64,000 nucleotides of DNA from assembly GCA_933228895.1 (NCBI GenBank), contig OW121846.1:149025746-149089745 (forward strand), in the 5' to 3' direction. The position numbers were made by a program, and so were the translations under genes. The notes under the pieces were generated by a model that had not been told where the DNA came from, searched no databases, and saw nothing but the letters and a program-made list of their open reading frames with translations. Shown piece by piece: positions 14,143 to 25,876 of this stretch. Position 1 is the first letter of the stretch. Each line of letters begins with the position of its first letter. Origin of the DNA: Platycnemis pennipes. Taxonomy: Eukaryota; Arthropoda; Insecta; Odonata; Platycnemididae.

Positions 14143-15324
14143 CTATTCATAAATGAGGTCCCTGTTTCAAATGCAATGTATACTGTAAGGATAACTTGAG
14201 CATCAATGACGAGTGTAATTGAGTGTCTCTCTCGTTTTTGAACGCATAATTCGAGAATAGCGTAGCTACGATGAGTGGAAATTAAGATCTGAGTTTTAAT
14301 TTAGTCACACCTCCTACCTAAAATACTATATTCCCGGACACATTCAAGTACCTACCCTTGGGATGAAAGTTGGGGTTCATTTCGTACAAATATTTATGAC
14401 TCCGTGCAAACTGTTCAGTTAATCGGGTAATACTATTTTTTCACCCGTTGTGAGTCGTCAAAAATCAAATAGAATCACCCGAATCCGTCCAATGGATATA
14501 TGTTCAACGTTCCATGGAAATGGTGAACCATTATAGGAACCAAATCATAGCCCATAAAATGCACACCAAAGCCCCTAAAGTGGAACGTTTTCAATACCTA
14601 ATGTCCAGTATTTAATTTCGAAGCACCCGTCATTTCATGTACATCCGTGTCAACTAAGTTCATCCAAGTGACTCATTTGGTTGTAAATAGCATTTTGTAT
14701 TCCCATGATTCGTTAGAGAAATTTACCAATCACCGCTTTCATTCCATTTTTGGTAAAAAAAACAGCGCATCGTGATTGTGAACGATGGCATCGACGCGAG
14801 GCACTTCCAAGTTGTTGTAGAAGTGGAGATGCCAATCGTATCTCCCAACAGGACAGCAGTACAGGAGGTCATGTGTGAAGAGCAGAACCTAGGGTTCTAC
14901 TTTTTAGGGAACTGAAATCCCCACTTAGGTTCTTATTCAAGTGTGTCAACCCTCAGTCATCACATCTACTTTCGCGGTATGATATACATAATGCCTTACG
15001 GTATGATTCCAATGTAGTGAACCAAGTTGCAATGAGAACCATCTGGCGGTCAAGAATAGATACTGATAATTGTTAAATTACGTTAATCCAAATTTGTTAA
15101 AGTTTAATTACGTTATTGTTGATCCAAATCGGTTACGGTTTCCAAATCATGCAGCATTGAAGGGAAAAATAGCTGGACTTTGACATAAATGCCTGCATAT
15201 AGTCCTACAGTAGAACCATGCATGCTATGGATATCGTATTCAGAGAAAATCCGCTAAAAGTAAAAATCACTCAGAAGATGCTTTTGATTGTGATGAAGGT
15301 ATTACTTTTGATCCTATAATTTTG
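14143..15324. other. Anonymous stretch, no gene seen
   Basis: AT-rich DNA with no long reading frame, recognisable repeat or RNA gene. Confidence 0.4.
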
Positions 15325-18300
15325 CCCATCTGAAAAACGGACCGGAAGTGAGATATTCAAGATGGCCAAAAATAATCTTGGACCTTATTTTTCCAAATAA
15401 TGTGAAATTTCACGGAATACCTTAGGTGTCTAATGCCTTAACACATTCAACCCGGAATATTTCTAGTGTGCAATCGTGAAAAACGAAAAGGTTTTTCCTC
15501 CACATTAATTTGGCCAATCAATTAAATGTAATTATAAAATTAGTTAAAAAAATTGTTGAATAACAAAACTCGATAATTTATTAAAGACATGAGTTCGCGT
15601 CCTTTAGAGAAGTCTTCAGAGAGGTCTTCAGTGAGGTCATCATAGAGGTCATTAACAGTCATCTTTTCCTGCAAACAGCACCCCAAATCAGAATAATGTC
15701 TTGAACAAAATTTTTAGTAAATTTAATAAAACTTTATATAAATCTACGTTCGGCTACATACGATAAATAGTAACCGCGCCAAGCCAATTGCGAGAGAGGC
15801 GTGTTCCGCGCTGCCGTTGCCGAGTCCGTCCCGCGGCGCCCTTCCTTTCCAGCTCAGAATTCGAAAATTTAGAGGTATAACAATAAGGAAACAGCCTGTT
15901 TTCCCATAATTTGACCATGCTGAATTCTAAAATCGTTGTTGCTGCTGAAAAATTGACCGGAAGTGAGATATTCAAGACGGGCCGATACTAGAATGGGACG
16001 CTATTTTCTAAAATTTTACCGCTAAAACCTGGTTCAAATTGAAAAAAAAATATTTTTGAGTTTCATAAGATATAGCGCACCAACTACTACATATTTGCAC
16101 GAAAATTCATTTTTTAAACAAAGTGTTTAGTCACAAGATCGAAATCGGTGTGGGTTTGACAGGTGTGGCGTGATATACAACACTTATTAGATGTGAGCGT
16201 TTTTTGTTTTTAGCTATAGCGGTCAAGGAGCATCCATGAAAGTAATACCCGACTCAGTGCATTTATCTCTGAATGTTGTGACTCAAGACGAAGGTATTGC
16301 GGGTGAGGTGACGGACGAACCGTGTGGTGAAGAGGACGACAATATGGATCTATGTGAGAATTGTGATGACAATGACAAGACTGTTATATAACAGCTGTTC
16401 CTGCTGATGCATCATTATCCATCACCCTGGACATCGTGTACGCGGTAAGTCGCGGCAAAAAGCTCACACCATAGCATATTGGTCTTACATTGTCTCTGCA
16501 CCATCATACACGCTCGAGAATGTTAATCAAGCTACTTCATGCTGCGGGGTATTGCATGTCATCACCAGGTCCTCGAAGCAGACTTGCCGCCTTAATTCTG
16601 AGAAAATTTGACAGCAAAACTGGGGTGGTTGTGCCCCAAAACTTGAAATGGCTCAGTGATTCTCAGGACAGAGGCCCTATATTACATGTCACCGCGCACA
16701 ATATCAATCTCATGACAAATACCCTGGACGGGAAAAGCAAATTCCATTCAACACTAATGGTAGCCTTTCAAAGGAATGCCACCGGCCCACACTTGCTGCT
16801 TAAAGATTTACCTCTCTCCAAAAGTAGTACATTACGACTTCCATCCGAATTGAATGAGCTGCAAGATGCTCCATTTAATAAAAAAAGAGCCTGTATTTTC
16901 AGATCCCGTTGAACTTGAATGGTACAAACCTTCATGTGCAGAGAACTATCAAGATATGTCGAAGCATGTGCTAGGTTCCCGTATAGAGGGCACAGTGTTC
17001 GCAATATTGCGAGCAGATACCGGAGAGAGAATTGGCTGGACAGGATACAACAGACGCAATAGCCAGCTATCCCCAATGGTGTCAGGTGTGAGTTTTATGC
17101 CATTTATACTGAATCCCGCTCACGAGTTTCATCCTTGTACACAGTTCTTCATCGGTGCGTTGGGCGATGCACTGAACAAAAAGCACATCGTCCTTATGTG
17201 CGACGAACATTTGTACCGCAAGCTCATAAAACTGCGTTGGAACTCAAGAGGAATTCGAAGAGCTTATAGTTCTGAAGATGGGTGGTCTGCATGTGCACTC
17301 AATTTCATGCAAGTGATAGGTAGGCTCATGTCTGGGAGTGGTTTGGTGGAGTTGTAGGTGGAAAGTGGACTTTTTGCACCGCGTTCTGCCGTGAAAGTAC
17401 TGGAGGGGAAGGCTTATGCTAAGGGTCTGAGAGTTCACAAACTAACTATGCAAGAGTGTTGTCGACTATTGTACGCTCAGTACCTGGAATATCTTGAGAA
17501 CCACGATTTTGAGAAAGCAGTTGTTTTTAAAAGGGCATCAGAGTCTCCGGAAGAGCTTCGCAATTACTTGCCTAGTCTCTCTTCGAGACAAATTTTGTCC
17601 ACATTCCTATCCCAACGTTGTTACCTGAACAAGAATTTTGGTGGAGTTGCATAGATATGATAATGACACTTTTAATGTTTACAAGAGGAATCCGAGGTGG
17701 AGACTTGGAAAGTTACCGATCGGCATCGTCAGATATGCTTCCTCATATGGCACTACATGATCAAAATATTTTCTTCAAATTACTGTCCGTGTACATTGAG
17801 GACGTGCACCAATGAGATTAAGTCTGCATTTAAGTCTGGAGATTCCGCTGTCCAGGTATCAAGTCAGAAATCTGCACAAGTTGGCCAGGAATGGATGGTT
17901 GTCGTCTGCAAAAGTGCATGCGGAGGTGTCGTTGGCATTACTCAGGACTCCCGAACGCATTAGCGATGGGCCCTATCTCTTCACTGGAAGAATGAGACAG
18001 CAAAGCTTACGTACGAGCTACTGCGTGTGTCTCAACCTAAAACATATCATAAGGAAGAGACGAAATGCGTCACAGAGATAGCGATGATGAAGACTCGGTT
18101 GGATATGTCACGTAAGCATTCAATTTCGTTAATGTGGAATCTTCATCCGCCTTCGTGGGCAACATCGCCACCAAAGATCTAGGATCGAGACACATAACTG
18201 ACTCATAATTGACGCATAACGAGTGACGCTCTGCGGCTCCATTTAAGACGATGTCATTACAAAGTAAGTCACTGTCGTGCATGGGACAATTTTATCGATT

Positions 18301-19580
18301 ATCTAGATTTAACAAGTACTCTTTCGTACACCTCAGGTTAGTGTCTAGGAAAGTGGTCATATTGCTCAACCAATCTTTCCCGTTGAAGAACATTGTGGGT
18401 GGAGGAAGCAAGGGCAGCATTTGGTTCCTGTTCTCATGACGCTGCCACCAGTCCCAAATTCATGCCCCGAAACGGTTGCTTGTGGCAGCAAAAGGCCTAT
18501 ATGTAACTCAGAAATCTGTAGCTGCTCCTAATGATAACTATGCAAATGCCATCGAACATGCCTCAATATTGGCGTAGTTAGGCTTGAATAAGACATTTTT
18601 TATATATTAAAATATTTATTATATTTCTTAAGTGTTTTATTCAATTTTTAACTGTACATAATTTAAATTATTTACGTGATCAGATGACACAAATTATCAT
18701 GTGTCTTTTCGTTTGCAATATGAATGTTTTATACACGTTGAATTTTAATAGGTTTACAACACTCTGTGCTCATATACTGAATAAAAGATAGAAATTGCTA
18801 CTATTTTACTAGTTTGCCTTACGGTCCTTCACACAAACATACATTTGGCAACGTAAACCACGTTTCTACCACCCAAAATGCGAAGACAGCGGCCTTTTCG
18901 AAGTTCAGCGCCATCTTGAATTATTCACTTCCGTTCAATTTTTCAGCTGGGCATCAGCGATTTTAGGATTCAGCATGGTCGAAATATGAGGAAATGGGCT
19001 GTTACCTTATTGTTAAAAGAAATAACTCTAAATTTTCGAGTTCTGAGCTAGAAAGGACAGGCGCAGCAGGACGGACCCGTCCGCTTCGCCACAGCAGCGG
19101 GATACACGCCTCTCTTGTAATTGACGTGGCGCAGTTACTATGTATAGTATGCAGCTGAATGTAGATTTAAATAAAAGCTTATTAAGTTTAATACAACCTT
19201 GTGTAAGACATTATTTTGATTTGTGGCGCTGTTTGCCGAAAAAGATGACTTTTAGCAGTTGACACCTAAGGTATTCCGTTAAATGTCACAATATTTGAAA
19301 AATAACATCCAAATGTCATTTTTGATTCGATATTAATGTTCCTGACTAGAAAAATCGTACTGATAGACGCTGAAACTATCAATTGACTTCAACATGTAAG
19401 AGAAAATAGCATGTTTTTAACTTAGATGCCATCTTGGCCGCCATCTTGAATATCTCACTTCCGGTCCATTTTTCAGCTGGGCAACAGCGATTTTCTGATT
19501 CAGCGGGGTCGATATAGAGGGAATAGGGCTGTTACTCAATTGTTATACGAAATACCTCTAACTTTTCGAATTTCTGAGAT
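15325..19580 (+). mobile_element. Probable DNA transposon with long, compound inverted repeats
   Basis: A left arm (about 15325-15985) and a right arm (about 18890-19580) are inverted copies. Shared landmarks in inverse order include GGAATACCTTAGGTGTC, AATAATGTCTT, AATCTAC, GAGAGGCGTGT, CTCAGAA, AACAGCC and GGAAGTGA. Inside each arm the module around GACCGGAAGTGAGATATTC occurs twice (15345 and 15960; 18905 and 19450 inverted), so the arms are themselves duplicated. The left arm carries about 220 extra bases and looks truncated outside. Between the arms lies one broken gene (16230-18440). No target duplication was found, so the exact ends are uncertain. Confidence 0.65.
16230..17970 (+). pseudogene. 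Broken gene of an uncharacterised invertebrate repeat-associated protein family
   Basis: Blocks in order: an acidic segment; SRGKKLTP then a stop then HIGLTLSLHHHTRSRMLIKLL (16435-16530); HNINLMTNTLDGKSKFHS (about 16700-16750); a frameshift near an A-run at about 16880; the frame 16854-17654 with one in-frame TAG (17355-17357, where SGSGLVEL meets VESGLFAP); a frameshift; then FWWSCIDMIMTLLMFTRG (17630-17690) and DMLPHMALHDQN. From memory, this order (TPKH..L..H..TRS, TLDGK.TFH, IG..MSGSGL, ESG.FAP...LEGK.Y..G.R.HKL, ..MLP....D..N) matches large proteins in many invertebrate genomes that have no assigned function. Several stops and shifts make it non-functional. A transposon origin is inferred from the flanking inverted repeats, not from a known catalytic motif. 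Confidence 0.6.
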
Positions 19581-22500
19581 TGTAAGTAAGCAGTATTACC
19601 AACTAGAAATCATTTCGATCCTTCAAGTTGGGCCATGTGGGTAGGTCCGCTTTCGAGGGTAGGCCAACGAACATACACTCTGCTTCCCTTTACACCTTCG
19701 TCCGGGACCTTTCTGCAGCAGCAAATGACGAGGAGCAGCACGTGCTCGACGCGAAAACAGCAGCGGGCGAATGACTGCACCAATTCCACGGCCCGAGTGA
19801 CTCGTGGGAGGGGGCCGCCCGGTGCCATGCACTCAGCCCTTAGCCAATCCCACGCCGCCGTCCCTACATCTGAATCTAAGTGGTCCGAGAATGTGGGCGC
19901 CGGAACGATTCTTGGGGAATGCCACGGTACGGACCCCGAACAGGTTCGCATCGGAATAGAAGAGCGCTGTTTGCCGCCGCGATGTATTAAGGAAAACTGG
20001 CCGGCAGCTGAGGCGTCGACCACTTTGGTGCTTGGTGCACATAAAATTCCCTGGCAATGATTCCTCACGGCCGTCGCATGGCAATGAGTGGACGCCGCTT
20101 TGATGCCCGGCTCCGGGGGGGGGGGGGAAGTATCACTCCCGGCCGTTCCAGAGGGAATATTTCCGTGCCTTTTTTATGGAGTACCGAAAAAAAGAAAACA
20201 AGTCGTTTCTCTTTTCCATTTGAGTTCGAATTTAGTGCAAAGTCCAATTTATGATAGCTCCGTTAGTAATGATGAAACGATTCGTTTGTGAAGAGAGCAA
20301 ACGTCTTCGGGTGCTGCGCATAAAACACATTGCGAAGGGAAAAAATTACCATATACTCATGCACGTAAAAACATTTAAAAATATATTATATAAGCCAATT
20401 AGGAAAAATATCCTGCTAAGCAAACCAGCAATTTATGACATGTGTTAGTTACGGTGGATTAATTCTTGTATGTAGCTGGAGGAACGAAGGGAATCATTTA
20501 AAATGCATTGCTTCCTATAATATGTATAAATTTTATCATTCAAATACAAATATGCTCTACGAAAAACACTGTACACACTTCTACACCCCCCTCCAATTGC
20601 TGAAATCTGTATTTATTTAAATATTGAAAACGATGTCGCATAGAAGTGTGATAGGGAGCCGCAATAAATTTCAATCTGTATCTTTTTCCTATGATCATCA
20701 ACTCAGCTTTTTAAATTATTAATTACAACACTGACGACCTATGCACGATGTGAAAACCGTGCTCGACTAAGTTTCGCAAATAAATTTCACAGGAAATAAC
20801 ATTGAAACTATCAATACCCACACTGCATCTCACATAGTGGTACAAAAATATTTGTAATTAAGATTTTTCGGTCCTTAAGCCTTGAGCTGTGTATCGAGGT
20901 TTTCCCTTTCATCTCTCGTCTCAGGGGTTCAATTGATAAGCATTAATTTTAGCATCAATTTTAGCATTAACAATTAACATTTAGTTCTACCTTCTTCTAA
21001 ACGAAATACCTTCACTACCTTCAAATTGGTATTAAAATCATTCCGCAACATTCATTTCCGAGACTCTCTACGGAAAAGGAGTAATCACCTTAGGGAGGCA
21101 ATGCAGTAATCGCTCATGAAATGGATGTGCACTTTTGCAAAGAGATCTTTTTTATCCTCATAAACAATAAGTCGAGGTCACCGAGTAGGTAGAGTGCTGG
21201 GCAGCAGAATGGGATTCACGAGACTAGTGATAATTGTGTGTCGAATGGTTTCACCCCTAGCGCTTTATTCATGCCATTCAACAGTCCATAACTCAGGAGT
21301 AATAAATGTTCCAAAACCGTAATCTTCATTACGACTCATGATTACGGCTTTAGCAAAATTTCTTCTTCCTAATGGAGACAGCCGCAGACACATTCTTTAT
21401 ACATTTCACTTCATAACCACTAAATTTATCAGCATAGTATGCTCACCCGGCTACTGACAGTAGAGCTTATCATGCAATACGGCCGACGGCAAGTTAAATT
21501 GAGAAATTAGGTTGGGATGGCCATTTTTTTAGCGCTGTATCACATAATTACAGCCTACAATGTTGTTTCAGGAAAAAGAAGGGGAGGAATTCCATTAAGT
21601 AGTATCTTCCCAGTCTCATTAGCACTTATCTTCCTTAATAGAGGCACAAAAAACTTCCTACATAGCGGTAGCTGCCCACGGTATTAATTCATTGCTATTA
21701 GGCATTGCCCCTTTATTGATTTTTTGTCAACTTAGCAAATCGACACAGCACCCACTAACATGGGGGGGATCACGTAAGACGGAGTGCTTCCTGTTCATAT
21801 CTAGACGCTTACAAATTAAGTGATTGCATCGTATGCAGTTATCAATGAGTTGAAGTTAATACCCTATGAACCTCCCTTTGATCTAATGGAATAGAAACGA
21901 AACTAAGCACTTGGTCAGAAATATTACTGGGATCTGCAATACGGGCCTGAGACCTAAGGGTTAAGTTGTCTTGTATTACACCTTGTTCGTAGTTTTATTA
22001 ATCCTTTACACGTATTATAATAAATTCATCAACCCATCATACTCGGATCTATACCGAATACCGGTAGCGCCTACTCGCTATTAGTCACTGCTTCTTCGTT
22101 CGTAACTGTAACAGAAAAATGTCTGACGACGTCTTGTGTTTTAAATCGTGACGGACAGATGATAAAAAATGGAATTCTAACCTATCTATACCTTAACTAG
22201 AACGAAATAATTGAAACCATATATTCTCAAACAAGGCATCACTTGGAGATTAGTGAGTAAATGTCAGGCCGTGTTCCAATTCGTCATTATGCACCCTTCA
22301 AACTCTTACCCACTCTTTTCGATTGTCAACTTTCGGATGTTACGTCACGTAGTGCGGTTCCAATCCGTTTCAGAGCGCATCAAGAAGAGCGCCAGGGCCT
22401 AGTGCACGTAAGGGTACGTCCATGCTCCCTTTTGCGCACTACGATAATAACAGAGGAGATTCAGGAGACAAAATTGTTAAGAATAGATGATGAAACGGAT

Positions 22501-24370
22501 TTCTATTATGCAAACTATTATTATTTGACATTTGTATGTCATGAGAACTTTATATATTTCGGGAACACGAGTAAAATTTTAACGAAATAGAATAGTTCTA
22601 ATGAAAGTAAACAACATGGTTGCAGATAAACTTTCTTAAGGCGAAGGAAGTTTTGAACAGTAATTTGCAATGTATTTAAGAAGTATTTTAGTGTAAAATG
22701 ACGTTAACGTATTTCACAAATGGTGATCACGAAATGAAAGAGTATTTATTACTTTCTATAGTGTGAGGACTACGGCACCGAAGTGGAACTTACGTGTTTT
22801 ACATGCTGAAATAATTATTAGGTTGTTCTTACTCATTGATAAATGAATGCCGGCCCATTTCAAGTATTGAAAGATAACTAGCCATACAATTGTATGTCCA
22901 AGGATTAGTAATTGGCAATACGAAAGAAGAGAAAAAAGAGTATTTGATGTAAAAAGTCCATATCCAGGCATCAAATTCAATATTACTTACCGGTAGGTAC
23001 GTATTGTTTATACTAATGCTCTGTACTTTATCAAGAGCAGTATAGGGTACAACTAATCATGCTCGTAATTTTTAATGAATGTAAATCTTTATTTACTTAG
23101 TTATTATTCAAATTTCATGCATACAATCATTTATGTACATTTCTTCGGATTTCAAAACTGGACAGTATTGATATTGATTCGCAATGGAACAGCATGTTAA
23201 CCTATTCTTTGATATTTCAATTAATGCCTTCTTAAGTAATAATATTCGTTGTGAATTGTCCTGTTTATTATTTTGCGCACCAACATTTGTTGACATAATC
23301 TTAACGCCGTTGCGACTTCGTATTAAAGGATATGAAGAATACCAAAAGATTACCAAACACCATGAACAACGGCTCAAAAAAAGGGTTTATTATTACATGC
23401 AGAAACAGCACAGAAACTTTCACATCCCGATTGTGCTTACCTTCGAGCATAGAAGCATCCTTTCTATGCTCGAAAGTGCCTACAGAGAAATCTCTTCCGA
23501 AACCACACGATACATGCTCGTCAACTTTTTGCAGGAAACACCACTGCCACAAAGTTTCCATGGCGCTAATATCGGAATAGAGCTAGTAAGTACAGAAAAG
23601 GGTGAAAGTGCAAGAAAGAGCGTAAGGGTGCAAGAGCGTAGTGCGGACCCTTGTGGATTGGAATACGGCCTCAGCTTGATGAGAAAAAAGCACTTCTTCC
23701 AATGTTCGAGACAATGTACGTATGTGAAGCTTAACTCTGTCATAACATTTGATGACTGAAGGATTCTTAATTCTATTGGTCGTACTCAGCTCCATGGTAC
23801 ATAAGCTTGGAGGGGACGAATGGGTTTTCACTATCAGGTCATGCATGAAGCTGCGGATAGAATATGTACGGTCGTGGCGTGCATCAATAGGAAGTTCATG
23901 GATCATCACTTTTCATCTGCAGGCTACATTCGCACGCCACACGCATGAATGCATTTTTCACCGGACTGAAAGAAATTAGTTTGAAGCCGGATGGCTTGAT
24001 TTCTCTTTGATGTTTCAAAATGTCTTTTTTCCTTTCGTTTTCGTAAATGGTAGCGAATGGTAATAAATGGTATGGAAGCGTAATTAGTAATATTAATAGG
24101 ATCCGGATTAGGATGAGAGCTACATTCTAATGAAAATGGGATACAAATATGATTCTGAGGTGTAAGTAGCAAATTATGCTCAATTTTCACCTATATTTTT
24201 CTAGGCCTGCGTGGTACTCCGGCATTAGCAATAATAGAATTGTTCTTTTATGGATTGACTCATTTCTACAAAAAAAAGTCTCGTCATCGAGGTAGTTACC
24301 GCTGTGCCATCGGTGACGTTATGCTGATTTCACTCTGTCCCAGTGTTAATGACTCGTGGAGGAAATAATG
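19581..24370. other. Anonymous stretch between transposon and array 2
   Basis: A GC-rich patch (19620-20130) has open frames on both strands (up to 152 codons), none recognisable, and ends near a 13-base G run (20115-20127). AT-rich DNA follows. A tRNA-like A box lies near 21180-21200. A 191-codon plus-strand frame (23184-23759) has no recognisable domain and overlaps a perfect hairpin; it is not supported as a gene. Confidence 0.35.
23442..23474. repeat. Perfect 13-bp hairpin
   Basis: TTCGAGCATAGAA and TTCTATGCTCGAA are exact reverse complements around a 7-base loop. No T run or other terminator-like context is present and the function is unknown. Confidence 0.8.
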
Positions 24371-25311
24371 AGGAGGTGATATGGCTGGCTTAGTGCAGTA
24401 TTTTTTCTCAAATTCTATGATCGGCATTCAACTCTTGCGATTGTCTTTCAACCTGAGTTGATATGGCTGGCTTAGTGCAGTATTTTTTCTCAAATTCTAT
24501 GATCGGTATTCAACTCTTGCGACAGTCTTTCAACCTGAGTTGATATGGCTGGCTTAGTGCAGTATTTTTTCTCAAATTCTATGATCGGTATTCAACTCTT
24601 GCGACTGTCTTTCAACCTGAGTTGATATGGCTGGCATAGTGCAGTATTTTTTCTCAAATTCTATGATCGGTATTCAATTCTTGCGACAGTCTTTCAACCT
24701 GAGTTGATCTGGCTGGCTTAGTGCAGTATTTTTTCTCAAATTCTATGATCGGTATTCAACTCTTGCGACAGTCTTTCAACCTGAGTTGATATGGCTGGCA
24801 TAGTGCAGTATTTTTTCTCAAATTCTATGATCGGTATTCAACTCTTGCGACAGTCTTTCAACCTGAGTTGATATGGCTGGCTTAGTGCAGTATTTTTTCT
24901 CAAATTCTATGATCGGTATTCAAGTCTTGCGACTGTCTTTCAACCTGAGTTGATATGGCTGGCATAGTGCAGTATTTTTTCTCAAATTCTATGATCGGTA
25001 TTCAAGTCTTGCGATTGTCTTTCAACCTGAGTTGATATGGCTGGCTTAGTGCAGTATTTTTTCTCAAATTCTATGATCGGTATTCAACTCTTGCGACTGT
25101 GTTTCAACCTGAGTTGATATGGCTGGCTTAGTGCAGTATTTTTTCTCAAATTCTATGATCGGTATTCAAGTCTTGCGACTGTCTTTCAACCTGAGTTGAT
25201 ATGGCTGGCTTAGTGCAGTATTTTTTCTCAAATTCTATGATCGGTATTCAACTCTTGCGACTGTGTTTCAACCTGAGGTGATATGGCTTAGTGCAGTATT
25301 CTTTCTCAAAT
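24371..25311 (+). repeat. 82-bp minisatellite, array 2 (10 full units plus partials)
   Basis: It has the same unit and period as array 1; units start at 24417 and step by 82 to 25237. The same variant sites recur (CTGGCATAG/CTGGCTTAG, GCGACAGTC, GCGACTGTG), plus CAAGTCTTG variants not seen in array 1. The array begins in mid-unit at GAGGTGATATGG and ends in the same degenerate unit as array 1. Confidence 0.95.
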
Positions 25312-25876
25312 TCCCGTGAATCCTAGTCATGATACTCACAACCAGTTCTTGCCGAACCCCTTGGGCAGTGATTATTTGTAAGTGGAAGTCAACGTGGTGC
25401 AAGTCTGCCAGCCACGGCAAGCGAGCAGTCACGCTGCGCACACAATTTTTCGAACGTTACATGTATACCCATTTTCCTAATTTATTTTACCAGCGAATTA
25501 TTTGGCTCGAAAAGGTTTTTCTTTCAAGGTAAGTTTTTTATTCTAAACCAGATTAGGAATTCGTATATCATTTCAGTGCATCAAATCAGAAGGTAATATC
25601 ATCGCTAACTTTTTAATGTTCTACATGAATGTTAGTATCAATAGCAGACGGGACGCAAATAATTCTGATCTCGATGTTTTCAACAGTTTAAAAATTTGGC
25701 TGAGATTTGACTGATATTAAACTCTTCACCCATCCTTTATTATGGAAGAACCAATTATTTCCTCGCACCGACCCTCTGTTTATGTTATAAAAGACCTAAG
25801 CTGCTAGCCACTGAATAGAATAATGGGCATTACCTAGAAATTAAGACGCTCGAAATCATAGGGCAATACCTACTAC
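25312..25876 (+). repeat. Unique flank of array 2, duplicate of 13578-14142
   Basis: Matches the flank of array 1 base for base as far as read, then diverges abruptly after CTACTAC. See the array 1 flank for its short reading frame. Confidence 0.9.

Noticed and set aside
19610..20068. 152-codon minus-strand and 141-codon plus-strand overlapping frames
   Set aside because: Both strands are open over the same GC-rich patch and neither protein is recognisable.
23184..23759. 191-codon plus-strand frame
   Set aside because: No recognisable domain, no splice or poly(A) context that stands out, and a perfect hairpin lies inside. Possible but not supported.
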